From positions 1 through 19,968 of the forward strand of contig URJS01000041.1 in NCBI GenBank assembly GCA_900548205.1: 19,968 nt of DNA. Direction: 5' to 3'. The stretch comes from an uncultured Roseburia sp. (GTDB lineage Bacteria > Bacillota > Clostridia > Lachnospirales > Lachnospiraceae). Position 1 is the stretch's first letter; each line of letters starts with the position of its first letter. The position numbers and the translations under genes were made by a program. Positions 1 through 7,330 of the stretch are shown piece after piece. The notes beneath the pieces are model-generated. The model had not been told where the DNA came from and ran no database searches. It saw only the letters and a list, made by a program, of their open reading frames with translations.

Positions 1-523
1 TAATGATTATTATGGAATGATTTTTAGGGCAACACAATCCGTCGAATTATTTTGCCCTTACGTTTATAGAACTAGATGGATAGTGAGATAAAATGTACCG
101 ATAATCACCATAGCATAAATACCTATCAAAAACAGTTCGCAAACATACCCAGCAAATTATTCAAAAAATAACCCCAGTAGAAACCGATACAAATTCACAT
201 AGTAAATAACACCTATAACTACATTATGGGTTTATTTATATGCAATCTTTCATTTTCCCAGCCTATATATCAAAGAAAATTACACCTATTTTTAGGGTCA
301 TTCGTCAAAATGCACAACAGACTCATGGAAGAAAAAATACAAACTCATCTGGAAAATGAGTTTATGACATCCCATTTTTATGAATTTTTGGGGAGCAAAA
401 AACTGAAAACAGAGCCAAAAAGTTTGGAACCCCAAGTTGCTTACATTTTGCCATTTGTGCGGTAACATATAAGTGTAATTACAAGGAGCTCCTAAAAAAA
501 CAACTATACAGGAGGAAAATGAA
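1..523. other. AT-rich stretch without a convincing gene
   Basis: No reading frame here has a credible ribosome binding site or a recognisable product. The plus strand is rich in A and poor in G. A 7-base inverted repeat (26-32 with 52-58) has a 19-base loop and no T-tract. A 10-base palindrome lies at 484-493, just before the next gene's ribosome binding site at about 511-516. It may be the 3' flank of a gene outside the window plus the upstream region of the 112-residue protein gene. Confidence 0.4.
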
Positions 524-862
524 ATGGACAATTTAACAACAGGCACACCAGCACCGACAGTAGGTGCAGACACAGTACAAGAAGTACAGGAGACACCAGC
601 ACCAACAGTAGACACAGTAGCAACCCAGCAGGCACAGCCAGACAAATCGGCACGATTCAAGGAAAAGGCAGAAAATCAAGCTTCAAAGGTAATGGCAGAG
701 CTGGAGAAGTTGCAGAAACTCTCAAACAAAAAGTACTACACCTACTCAACAGAACAAATCAATGAGTTGTTTGTAGCAATCCAGAGCGCACTTGATGAAA
801 CCAAAGCAACATTCACAACAAGCAATCCAGAAAAGAAGAAGTTGTTTACCTTTTCTGTATAA
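524..862 (+). CDS. Small element-encoded protein of unknown function (112 aa)
   Basis: I do not recognise a named family. The start is supported by an AGGAGG ribosome binding site about 7 bases upstream of the ATG. The first 40 residues are Pro/Thr/Ala/Val-rich, acidic and probably disordered, and contain a TPAPTV segment twice. The next 35 residues are basic and helical, with a KVMAELEKLQKL amphipathic stretch. They lead into a segment (NKKYYTYSTEQINELFVAIQ) that looks like a small folded helical unit. There is no signal peptide or membrane segment. It is the first clear gene before the recombinase, separated from the 81-aa gene by two hairpins. Its place beside the recombinase suggests a role in the element's own biology, for example as an accessory or directionality protein, but that is inference from position only. 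Confidence 0.7.
   Translation: MDNLTTGTPAPTVGADTVQEVQETPAPTVDTVATQQAQPDKSARFKEKAENQASKVMAELEKLQKLSNKKYYTYSTEQINELFVAIQSALDETKATFTTSNPEKKKLFTFSV
545..619 (+). repeat. Two imperfect direct repeats inside the 112-aa gene
   Basis: The stretch beginning ACACCAGCACC at 545 recurs at 593 with one substitution and a short internal deletion. Both copies run on through a GACACAGTA block (569-577 and 611-619). At protein level this doubles TPAPTV plus a DTV segment, which suggests a past tandem duplication in a disordered N-terminal tail. Confidence 0.7.
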
Positions 863-904
863 GCAACAAACAAATGCAGTAATCAATAAGTAAAAAAGCA
901 AATG

Positions 905-933
905 GCAGTCCGATGCCTTGCGTGTCGGACTGC
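905..933. other. Perfect 9-bp hairpin between the 112-aa and 81-aa genes
   Basis: GCAGTCCGA (905-913) pairs perfectly with TCGGACTGC (925-933) around an 11-base loop. On the plus strand it is followed by AAAAGATGAGG and not by T residues, so it is not a normal plus-strand intrinsic terminator. On the minus strand a T-rich run (complement of 892-903) follows a few bases after the stem, so a minus-strand terminator is possible. A protein-binding or RNA-structural site is the alternative. Confidence 0.55.
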
Positions 934-952
934 AAAAGATGAGGTGCAACAT

Positions 953-987
953 GATTCAGTAAAATCCGATAGAAAGGATTTTGAATC
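953..987 (+). promoter_or_regulatory. Hairpin covering the ribosome binding site of the 81-aa gene
   Basis: GATTC (953-957) and AAAATCC (961-967) pair with GGATTTT (976-982) and GAATC (983-987), leaving AGT bulged and an 8-base loop. The GGA of the only plausible ribosome binding site (about 973-978) for the ATG at 991 lies at the base of the loop, inside the stem. A tiny frame (ATG at 951, Met-Ile-Gln-stop) with a GAGGTG behind it overlaps the left arm. This looks like a structure that could limit translation of the 81-aa gene and, by coupling, of the recombinase. Confidence 0.45.
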
Positions 988-990
988 AGT

Positions 991-1236
991 ATGAAAGAAT
1001 ATATAGATATACAGGGTCATAAAGATAGTAGCAAGGGAAAACAGGCAGGAAATAGTTTGAAAAATGCTACTGGACACAGTCAGTGTAATGCGTTACAATC
1101 CCACACCCAGTTAGGAACAGAGAAAGAAATTCTGATAAACATAATTAGTTTATTAGTAACTACTGGGAACTTATCAGAAGCAGATGGAATCAAGGTAAAG
1201 CAATTGATTTCCAATGCGAAAGGCAGGAGGTTGTAA
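991..1236 (+). CDS. Small protein of unknown function directly upstream of the recombinase (81 aa)
   Basis: The frame runs from ATG 991 to a TAA at 1234-1236, which ends 4 bases before the recombinase start and overlaps the spacer after its ribosome binding site. Translational coupling is therefore likely. The first half is polar and Ser/Gly/Gln/His-rich, with no predicted fold visible. The second half (about residues 44-76, EKEILINIISLLVTTGNLSEADGIKVKQ in outline) reads as two amphipathic helices joined by a turn. This resembles the short C-terminal helical hairpins of SHOCT-like accessory proteins, though I cannot assign it to that family. No signal peptide or membrane helix is seen. The tight linkage makes it a candidate partner or directionality factor for the recombinase; this is inference. 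Confidence 0.55.
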   Translation: MKEYIDIQGHKDSSKGKQAGNSLKNATGHSQCNALQSHTQLGTEKEILINIISLLVTTGNLSEADGIKVKQLISNAKGRRL

Positions 1237-1240
1237 CAAT

Positions 1241-3112
1241 ATGGCATGCGATAGCATTGATTTAAACAGTTCTTTAAGAGTTGTGATTTACAATAGATGT
1301 TCAACAGAGGAACTGGCACAGGTAGATGCCTTGGAAAGGCAGGTAGAATACAGCAGAGATTATTGTTTAAAACGTAATTGGATAATTGTACATCAATATG
1401 TAGAAGCAAAATCAGGCACCAGTGCAGAGCATCGCTACGAATATAGAAAACTGTATGCAGGCTTGTCAACGATGGATTACGATTTAGTTGTAGTCAAATC
1501 ACAGGACAGATTGATGCGTAGCGATTTAGAGTGGAATTTATTCATAAGAGAATTATTAAAAACAGGCAAAAGATTATTCTTTTACATTGATAGCAAATTA
1601 TACAACCATGAACAGGATCATATGGTCTATAGCATGATTTCAAAATTCAATGAGTTCCAGAGTGTCATGCTTTCAGAAAAAATAAGGGATGCACATGCAA
1701 AAAGGCAGGAGTTTAAAACTGGGATTAATGTATGCAGGGAAATGTTTGGCTGGGATAAAATAGAAACCAATGTATACAAGATAAATGAAGAAGAAGCTGC
1801 CGCAATAAGAGAAGCATTTGAACTTGTAAGGGGTGGCATGGGATTTTATCGTTTAGCAAAGTATATGTATGAAAAGGGCTATCGGTCAAAGGGAACTTCT
1901 GGAACGAGGAGCATGGAGCCGGGAATGATATCTGCTACATGGTGGAGAAATGGCTGTATCTATAATCCGAGAATGCACGGAACAATTGTAATGAACAAGG
2001 ATAATATGAACTTCTGGACAAAGAAAAGAGAGCAAAATCCAGAGGAAGAATGGATATACTATGAAAATGCATTGCCAGCTATAGTCAGTAAGGAGTATCA
2101 GGAAGAAACAATAGAAATGCTTAAAAACAGAGGATACAAAACAGGCTTAGGGGATAGAATTCTAACAGGAAAATATTTATATACGAATAAGATTGTATGC
2201 AAATCATGTGGCTGTTACTATTATCGTTACAGGGTGAAAGCAGGAACAGAAAATGAATTAAAAAACTGGAAATGTTCAAAGAAGCTTCAATTAGGACAGG
2301 AACAATGCAACAACATTATAATAGAAGAAACAGTATTAAGTGATTTGATAGACGAGAAAGCAAAAAAGAAGTTTAGCCAGTTATTTCAAAAAGACACAGG
2401 TATTATTGATAAGGCAATGAAGTATATAGAGATTGCTTTAAAGGACGATTCAAATGATAGTATTTTGAGTAACTTGGAGGAAGAATTACAGCGACAAGAA
2501 AAGAAAAAAGATATCTTATTCAATAAATTAATGGATGGAGTAATAAATGATTCTGACTTCCAAGAATATAATGAAAAGCTTCAAAATGAAATAAAGAAGC
2601 TTACTGACAAAATAAGTGTTCTAAAAAGTATGAGATATTCATATAATGATTACAAGGCAAAACTTGAGCAGATTAGAAAAGTCTTACATAATAGTTCAAT
2701 AGAGCAGGATGCGATTACCATGCAATTGAAAAATATAATTGAAAAAATTGAGGTAGAACCTAATAGTCATGTGACTGTAACCTTTGAAAAGGACAAGTTG
2801 AGCGATTTATTAGGTTTATACAATGTGATAGAGATTATTGACAAGATAGATAAAGATATATTTACCTTAGAATTTGACTATTACAGGGAGAAAAAGTGGG
2901 AGAAGCAAAGAAGGGAGACAAACGAAAAAATACTAGAGCTTTTTGCAGAAAATCCAAGCTTACAGATACCAGAGTGTGCTAAAATACTGGATATGAAATA
3001 CAGCTATGTCTACACGTCCATTGCGCAGTTGCGTAAAATGGGAAAATTAGAGCATAAGCAGTTAGACTTCACAACAGGAATTTGGATCGTAAAGCAGGGA
3101 GGGCAGGCGTAG
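1241..3112 (+). CDS. Large serine recombinase (site-specific integrase/excisionase)
   Basis: This 623-residue protein cuts and rejoins DNA at attachment sites through a covalent phosphoserine link. The start at ATG 1241 is fixed by AGGAGG at 1225-1230, 10 bases upstream. Domains in order: a resolvase catalytic domain (about 12-160) with nucleophile Ser21 in YNRCSTEE and conserved SQDRLMR near 87-93; a recombinase DNA-binding domain (about 165-300) starting at FGWD; a zinc ribbon with Cys320, Cys323, Cys345 and Cys356; and a charged coiled coil (about 410-465). Unusually, residues about 555-617 form an extra C-terminal segment (ETNEKILELFAENPSLQIPE onward) that reads as a winged helix. At 623 residues it is longer than the roughly 500 residues of SpoIVCA-type recombinases. 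The gene ends 26 bases before a dyad at the PBP junction, so this enzyme most likely made the insertion. Confidence 0.95.
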   Translation: MACDSIDLNSSLRVVIYNRCSTEELAQVDALERQVEYSRDYCLKRNWIIVHQYVEAKSGTSAEHRYEYRKLYAGLSTMDYDLVVVKSQDRLMRSDLEWNLFIRELLKTGKRLFFYIDSKLYNHEQDHMVYSMISKFNEFQSVMLSEKIRDAHAKRQEFKTGINVCREMFGWDKIETNVYKINEEEAAAIREAFELVRGGMGFYRLAKYMYEKGYRSKGTSGTRSMEPGMISATWWRNGCIYNPRMHGTIVMNKDNMNFWTKKREQNPEEEWIYYENALPAIVSKEYQEETIEMLKNRGYKTGLGDRILTGKYLYTNKIVCKSCGCYYYRYRVKAGTENELKNWKCSKKLQLGQEQCNNIIIEETVLSDLIDEKAKKKFSQLFQKDTGIIDKAMKYIEIALKDDSNDSILSNLEEELQRQEKKKDILFNKLMDGVINDSDFQEYNEKLQNEIKKLTDKISVLKSMRYSYNDYKAKLEQIRKVLHNSSIEQDAITMQLKNIIEKIEVEPNSHVTVTFEKDKLSDLLGLYNVIEIIDKIDKDIFTLEFDYYREKKWEKQRRETNEKILELFAENPSLQIPECAKILDMKYSYVYTSIAQLRKMGKLEHKQLDFTTGIWIVKQGGQA

Positions 3113-3138
3113 CTTTTTTCATTTAGGTTTAAAATAAG

Positions 3139-3158
3139 AACACTGTCAATCCTGTGTT
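3139..3158. other. Candidate attachment-site core (attR-like) at the element/PBP junction
   Basis: AACAC (3139-3143) and GTGTT (3154-3158) are the ends of an imperfect 20-base dyad. Its exact centre is the dinucleotide AA at 3148-3149. The same two bases begin the AAT codon at which recognisable PBP sequence resumes; the preceding frame reaches a stop at 3130-3132. Serine integrases cross over at a central dinucleotide flanked by imperfect inverted repeats, so position and symmetry fit. The other attachment site is outside the window, so the true core cannot be confirmed. Confidence 0.5.
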
Positions 3159-3777
3159 TATCGAGCTGGGAGAGCGGCTTGGAACAGAAAATTATTATCG
3201 CTATTTTGAACAGTTCGGGCTGACGAAAAAAACGGCGATCGATCTTCCGGGTGAGGCGGCGACGATCATGCATAAGCAGGAAAATGTAGGTCCGGTCGAG
3301 CTGGCGACGATCTCGTTCGGGCAGTCCTTTCAGATCACGCCGATCCAGCTTGTGACAACTGTTTCTTCTATTATAAATGGAGGAACGAGAGTGACGCCGC
3401 ATTTTGGCGTGGAGATCAGAAAAGAGGACGGTACGCTGGTGGAAACCTTAGAGTATGAGACGACGGAGAACATCTGCAGCACCGAGACGTCCGAGACGAT
3501 GCAGTACCTGCTTGAGAAGGTGGTGTCGGAGGGCGGAGGAAAAAATGCGAAGATCGAGGGCTATTCAATCGGCGGAAAAACGGCAACCTCACAGACGCTC
3601 CCAAGAAGTGAGAACCGCTATATTTCTTCGTTCCTTGGATTTGCGCCCGCCGATGATCCCAAGGTGCTTGTGCTGGCGATCATTGATAATCCCGAGGGGA
3701 CATATTACGGGGGACTGATCGCTGCTCCGGTCGTCAAAGAAATCATGGAAAACATTTTACCTTACCTTGATAAATAA
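3148..3777 (+). pseudogene. C-terminal fragment of a class B PBP (SpoVD/FtsI type), split by the element
   Basis: The 209 residues match the C-terminal part of a transpeptidase that crosslinks peptidoglycan outside the membrane. They begin at NPVFIELG, the end of the family's SxN motif (SCNP in most relatives). They continue with the class B signature ATISFGQSFQITPIQL and the third active-site motif KTAT (fragment residues 144-147), where most relatives have KTGT. The catalytic STxK motif and membrane anchor must lie upstream of the element. There is no start codon or ribosome binding site; the in-frame GTG at 3154 is an internal Val. No PASTA domain follows, unlike many SpoVD proteins. The place just before mraY is that of spoVD or ftsI. 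Sequence here cannot separate the sporulation enzyme from the division enzyme, nor a dead remnant from a gene restored by excision. Confidence 0.9.
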
Positions 3778-3795
3778 GAGAAAATAACGTATACT
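3767..3795 (+). promoter_or_regulatory. Sigma-A promoter for mraY, overlapping the PBP 3' end
   Basis: TTGATA (3767-3772) lies 17 bases before TATACT (3790-3795), a near-consensus pair. The -35 overlaps the last codons of the PBP fragment, and mraY starts 62 bases after the -10. It would let mraY-murD-ftsW-divIB be transcribed without reading through the inserted element. Confidence 0.6.
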
Positions 3796-3857
3796 GGAAA
3801 AGTTAGAGGTGCAGAAATATTTTTTGACAAAGATAAATGGTTATGAGGTGTTGAGAT

Positions 3858-4811
3858 ATGACGTATGAAATTGTAATTCCGGTGATCGTGGCATTTGCGA
3901 TCAGTGCAGTACTTGGACCGATCGTGATCCCGTTTTTAAGAAGGCTTAAAATCGGGCAGACGGAGCGAAAGGAGCTGGAATCTCACTTAAAGAAGAACGG
4001 AACGCCGACGATGGGCGGGTTGATGATATTGGCAAGTATTATCATCACCTCATTATTTTATGTGAAGGATTATCCGAAGATCATTCCGATTCTTTTTATG
4101 ACAGCGGGCTTTGGGGTGATCGGGTTTTTAGACGATTATTTAAAAGTTGTGCTGCGCAGATCGGACGGCTTGCTTCCGGGACAGAAGATGATGTGTCAGC
4201 TTGTGCTGACAACCGTGTTTGCGGTTTACATGGTGCGCTACTCCAATGTGGCGCTGACGATGCTGATCCCATTTTCCGGCGGTAAATACTTAAATATCGG
4301 ATGGCTCGCGATTCCTGTTTTATACCTTGCGGTCATCGGCACGGTCAACGGGACGAACTTTACGGACGGACTCGACGGATTGGCGTCAAGCGTCACGATC
4401 ATGGTTGCGACCTTTTTTTCCGTTGTCGCTATCGGCATGGATGCCGGAATCTCGCCGATCACCTGTGCGGTGGCAGGCGCGCTGCTTGGATTTTTACTGT
4501 TTAATGTACATCCGGCAAGCGTGTTTATGGGGGATACCGGTTCGCTGGCATTGGGAGGCTTTGTCGTCTCGACTGCCTATATGATGCAGATGCCCCTGTT
4601 TATCCCGATTGTCGGGCTGATCTATCTGGTCGAGGTACTCTCCGTCATGATCCAGGTTACCTATTATAAAAAGACTGGCGGTAAGCGGATTTTCCGTATG
4701 GCGCCGATCCATCATCATTTTGAACTTGGCGGCTGGTCTGAGACGCGTGTGGTTGCTGTATTTTCGATCATCACAGCGATTTTGTGCATGATCGCGCTGC
4801 TCGCGATGTAG
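3858..4811 (+). CDS. mraY: Phospho-N-acetylmuramoyl-pentapeptide transferase MraY
   Basis: MraY transfers phospho-MurNAc-pentapeptide from UDP to undecaprenyl phosphate, making lipid I on the inner face of the membrane. All family signatures are present in this 317-residue multi-spanning protein: KNGTPTMGG (47-54), the Asp pair in FLDDY (92-93), NFTDGLDG (167-174) with catalytic Asp, FMGDTGS (223-229) and the His triad in APIHHHFE (285-287). Length is normal for the family. The ATG follows a GAGGTG ribosome binding site. The gene sits between the broken PBP gene and murD (27-base gap), the usual dcw order, and probably starts from the promoter at 3767-3795. Confidence 0.97.
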   Translation: MTYEIVIPVIVAFAISAVLGPIVIPFLRRLKIGQTERKELESHLKKNGTPTMGGLMILASIIITSLFYVKDYPKIIPILFMTAGFGVIGFLDDYLKVVLRRSDGLLPGQKMMCQLVLTTVFAVYMVRYSNVALTMLIPFSGGKYLNIGWLAIPVLYLAVIGTVNGTNFTDGLDGLASSVTIMVATFFSVVAIGMDAGISPITCAVAGALLGFLLFNVHPASVFMGDTGSLALGGFVVSTAYMMQMPLFIPIVGLIYLVEVLSVMIQVTYYKKTGGKRIFRMAPIHHHFELGGWSETRVVAVFSIITAILCMIALLAM

Positions 4812-4838
4812 CGCTTTGGAAGGAAAGGGAGGCAGGAT

Positions 4839-6197
4839 ATGGAGCTGACAGGAAAAAGAGTATTGGTCATCGGTTCCGGGGCAAGCGGGATTGCCTCAAT
4901 GGAGCTCTTGCAGAGAAAAGGAGTGCAGACAGTCCTTTTTGACGGAAACCGAAAGCTTGATGTCGCGGCATTGAGGAAGCGGGCGCCGTTTCTTAAGGAG
5001 GCGGATATTGTTGTGGGGGAGCTGACGGACGATGTGCTTTCTACGGTGCAGCTTGCGGTGTTAAGTCCGGGGGTTCCGACGGATTTGCCGATGGTGCAAA
5101 AAATCAGGGACAGGGAGATTCCTATTTGGGGAGAGATTGAGCTTGCCTATTACTTTGCCAAGGGAAGGCTTGCGGCGATCACCGGCACAAACGGCAAGAC
5201 GACGACAACGGCTCTTACCGGAGAAATATTGGGGAATTATTTTGATGATGTAAGAGTGGTCGGAAACATCGGGATACCATATACGTCGGTGGCGGCGGAT
5301 ACGACGGAAGATACTGTCACAGTTGCCGAGATCAGCAGCTTTCAGTTAGAAACAGTGCATGAATTTCATCCTGAGGTTTCTGCGATTTTAAATATCACGC
5401 CGGATCATCTGGATCGTCATCACACGATGGAGTGCTATATTCAGATAAAGGAGAGCATCACGAAGAATCAGAGTGTGACGGATGTCTGTGTGCTGAACTA
5501 TGAGGATGAGACGCTGCGCGCTTTTGGGGAGACGCTTGGGGCGCAGGTGCTGTTTTTTTCCAGCAAGCGGGAACTAAAGCGCGGACTTTATTTTAAGGAT
5601 GATGTGATCTTTTATTCAGATGGGGAACGCCGCGAGAAGATCATACACGTTGACGACTTAAATATTTTGGGGACCCATAATTATGAAAATGCGATGGCCG
5701 CCTGCGGCATTGCGCTTGCAATGGGAGTTCCGCTGGATAAGATCACTGCGGCATTGCGGCGCTTTCAGGCAGTAGAGCACCGCATCGAATATGTGACGGA
5801 GAAGCATGGCGTTCGTTTTTACAATGATTCCAAGGGAACGAATCCCGACGCGGCGATCAAGGGGATTTCGGCAATGAACCGTCCAACGCTTTTGATCGGG
5901 GGAGGGTATGATAAGGAATCTTCCTATGACGCATGGATCGAGAGCTTTCACGGAAAGGTAAGGAAGCTGGTTTTGATCGGACAGACGAGGGAAAAGATTG
6001 CCGCCTGTGCAAGGGCGCATGGCTTTACAGATATTATTCTGTGCGAGAGCTTAGAGGAAGCCGTGGATGTGTGCTGGCAGAATGCGAGAGAGGGGGATGC
6101 GGTACTTTTATCTCCGGCATGTGCAAGCTGGGGGATGTTTTCCAATTATGAGGAGCGCGGGCGTATCTTTAAGGAGTGCGTACATGCGCTGACTTAG
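4839..6197 (+). CDS. murD: UDP-N-acetylmuramoyl-L-alanine:D-glutamate ligase MurD
   Basis: MurD adds D-Glu to UDP-MurNAc-L-Ala in the cytoplasm, using ATP. The 452-residue protein starts with a Rossmann-like UDP-substrate domain (VLVIGSGASG, 8-17). The Mur ligase P-loop GTNGKTT (116-122) follows, then NITPDHLDRH (185-194) in the central domain, and NDSKGTNPDA (329-338), the conserved start of the C-terminal domain that places Asp and Lys at the active site. The ATG has a GGGAGG ribosome binding site. Spacing of 27 bases from mraY and 38 bases to ftsW indicates one operon. Nothing is unusual. Confidence 0.97.
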   Translation: MELTGKRVLVIGSGASGIASMELLQRKGVQTVLFDGNRKLDVAALRKRAPFLKEADIVVGELTDDVLSTVQLAVLSPGVPTDLPMVQKIRDREIPIWGEIELAYYFAKGRLAAITGTNGKTTTTALTGEILGNYFDDVRVVGNIGIPYTSVAADTTEDTVTVAEISSFQLETVHEFHPEVSAILNITPDHLDRHHTMECYIQIKESITKNQSVTDVCVLNYEDETLRAFGETLGAQVLFFSSKRELKRGLYFKDDVIFYSDGERREKIIHVDDLNILGTHNYENAMAACGIALAMGVPLDKITAALRRFQAVEHRIEYVTEKHGVRFYNDSKGTNPDAAIKGISAMNRPTLLIGGGYDKESSYDAWIESFHGKVRKLVLIGQTREKIAACARAHGFTDIILCESLEEAVDVCWQNAREGDAVLLSPACASWGMFSNYEERGRIFKECVHALT

Positions 6198-6235
6198 ACG
6201 GATAGAAGTAGTAATAAGAAAGGCAGGGAGCGCAG

Positions 6236-7330
6236 TTGAAAGAAAAACCAATACGCTATTTTGATTACAGTCTGCTGTTTTTGATCATATTTTTACTCTG
6301 CTTTGGACTGGTAATGCTCTATAGCACCAGCTCCTACTATGGCTCGACCCGTTTCGGAGACGCCGCTTATTATCTCAAAAAGCAGCTGTTTGCGACGACG
6401 CTTGGCGTAGTTGCAATGATCATCGTCTCAAAGATTCCCTACCGCTTCTGGATGAAGCTGAGCGGCTTTGCCTATCTGCTGGCGCTTGGGCTTTGTACTG
6501 CCGTTATTTTTGTCGGAAGGGAGGCAAAGGGGCAGGCGCGATGGCTGGAGATCGGACCGCTGTCGTTTCAGCCCTCGGAGTTTGCAAAGCTTGCGGTTAT
6601 TCTGTTTCTTGCGATGGTCATCTATAGGATTTCTAAGCAGGTGGCGGATTTTAAGGCGCTTATCAAAATTATGTGCATCGTGCTTCCGATTGTCGGCGTG
6701 ATCGCCTATAACAATCTGAGTACGGCGATCATTATTCTTGGAATTACGGTGTGCATGTTGTTTGTGGCAAGCCCGAAGTATTCCCATTTTTTCTGGATGG
6801 GCGCGGCGGTGCTTGCAGTCGGCACCGTATTTATCATGGCGGAGGGGTATCGGGCGGAGCGTATCAAAATCTGGCTCAATCCGGAGGCATATGATAAGGG
6901 ATACCAGACGCTGCAGGGTCTGTATGCGATCGGATCGGGCGGCCTGTTCGGCAAAGGGCTGGGAGAGAGTATGCAAAAGCTTGGCTTTATTCCCGAGGCA
7001 CAGAACGATATGATCTTTTCTGTCATCTGTGAGGAGCTTGGATTATTCGGCGCCATGTGCCTGATCCTTCTGTATCTGCTGATGATCTGGCGCTTTATGA
7101 TCATTGCAAACAATGCGGCGGATCTTTATGGAGCGCTGATCGTTGTGGGGATCATGGCGCATATCTCCATTCAGGTGATCCTAAATATTGCCGTGGTAAC
7201 GAACACGATTCCGAATACCGGAATTTCGCTCCCGTTTATCAGCTACGGAGGAACATCTATTTTGTTTCTGCTCTCGGAAATGGGGCTGGCGCTTTCGGTA
7301 TCGCGCGGAATTAAGTTTGAGGTTCAGTGA
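6236..7330 (+). CDS. ftsW: SEDS-family peptidoglycan glycosyltransferase FtsW (or SpoVE)
   Basis: This is a polytopic membrane protein of 364 residues with about ten hydrophobic segments. SEDS proteins polymerise lipid II together with a class B PBP partner. The family's catalytic Asp is seen in PEAQNDMIFSV (Asp258), and the late signature FISYGGTS lies near the C-terminus. The start is TTG at 6236, chosen because AGGCAGGGAG (6221-6230) sits just upstream and no ATG is near. The partner PBP in this cluster is the one split by the element, so which PBP works with it is open. In Clostridia the dcw SEDS gene is sometimes the sporulation version spoVE; the sequence alone does not decide. Confidence 0.93.
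   Translation: MKEKPIRYFDYSLLFLIIFLLCFGLVMLYSTSSYYGSTRFGDAAYYLKKQLFATTLGVVAMIIVSKIPYRFWMKLSGFAYLLALGLCTAVIFVGREAKGQARWLEIGPLSFQPSEFAKLAVILFLAMVIYRISKQVADFKALIKIMCIVLPIVGVIAYNNLSTAIIILGITVCMLFVASPKYSHFFWMGAAVLAVGTVFIMAEGYRAERIKIWLNPEAYDKGYQTLQGLYAIGSGGLFGKGLGESMQKLGFIPEAQNDMIFSVICEELGLFGAMCLILLYLLMIWRFMIIANNAADLYGALIVVGIMAHISIQVILNIAVVTNTIPNTGISLPFISYGGTSILFLLSEMGLALSVSRGIKFEVQ

Larger units (their letters stand above)
1..3147 (+). mobile_element. Right-hand end of an integrated element carrying a large serine recombinase
   Basis: Everything up to the junction at about 3147 is visibly AT-rich and A-biased, unlike the more GC-rich housekeeping genes that follow. It ends in a large serine recombinase gene. 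Immediately after it, a class B PBP coding frame begins in mid-protein with no start codon of its own. A recombinase gene lying next to one attachment site is the usual layout of prophages and integrative elements that use serine integrases. The left end, the cargo and the other half of the PBP gene lie outside the window, so size and type (prophage, conjugative element or small intervening element) cannot be judged. Confidence 0.8.

Noticed and set aside
26..58. Inverted repeat AGGGCAA/TTGCCCT as a terminator
   Set aside because: Only 7 bp with a 19-base loop and no T-tract on either side; could be chance.
226..465. 79-codon plus-strand frame at the left of the window
   Set aside because: No ribosome binding site before the ATG, no recognisable family, and an overlapping minus-strand frame is equally open; typical of AT-rich non-coding sequence.
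298..660. 120-codon minus-strand frame
   Set aside because: It runs antisense through the well-supported 112-aa gene, its Thr/Val/Ser-rich part is just the complement of the repeats there, and it lacks a ribosome binding site.
3824..3829. TTGACA upstream of mraY as a -35 element
   Set aside because: No -10 sequence lies at 15-19 bases downstream; the TTGATA/TATACT pair at 3767-3795 is a better promoter.
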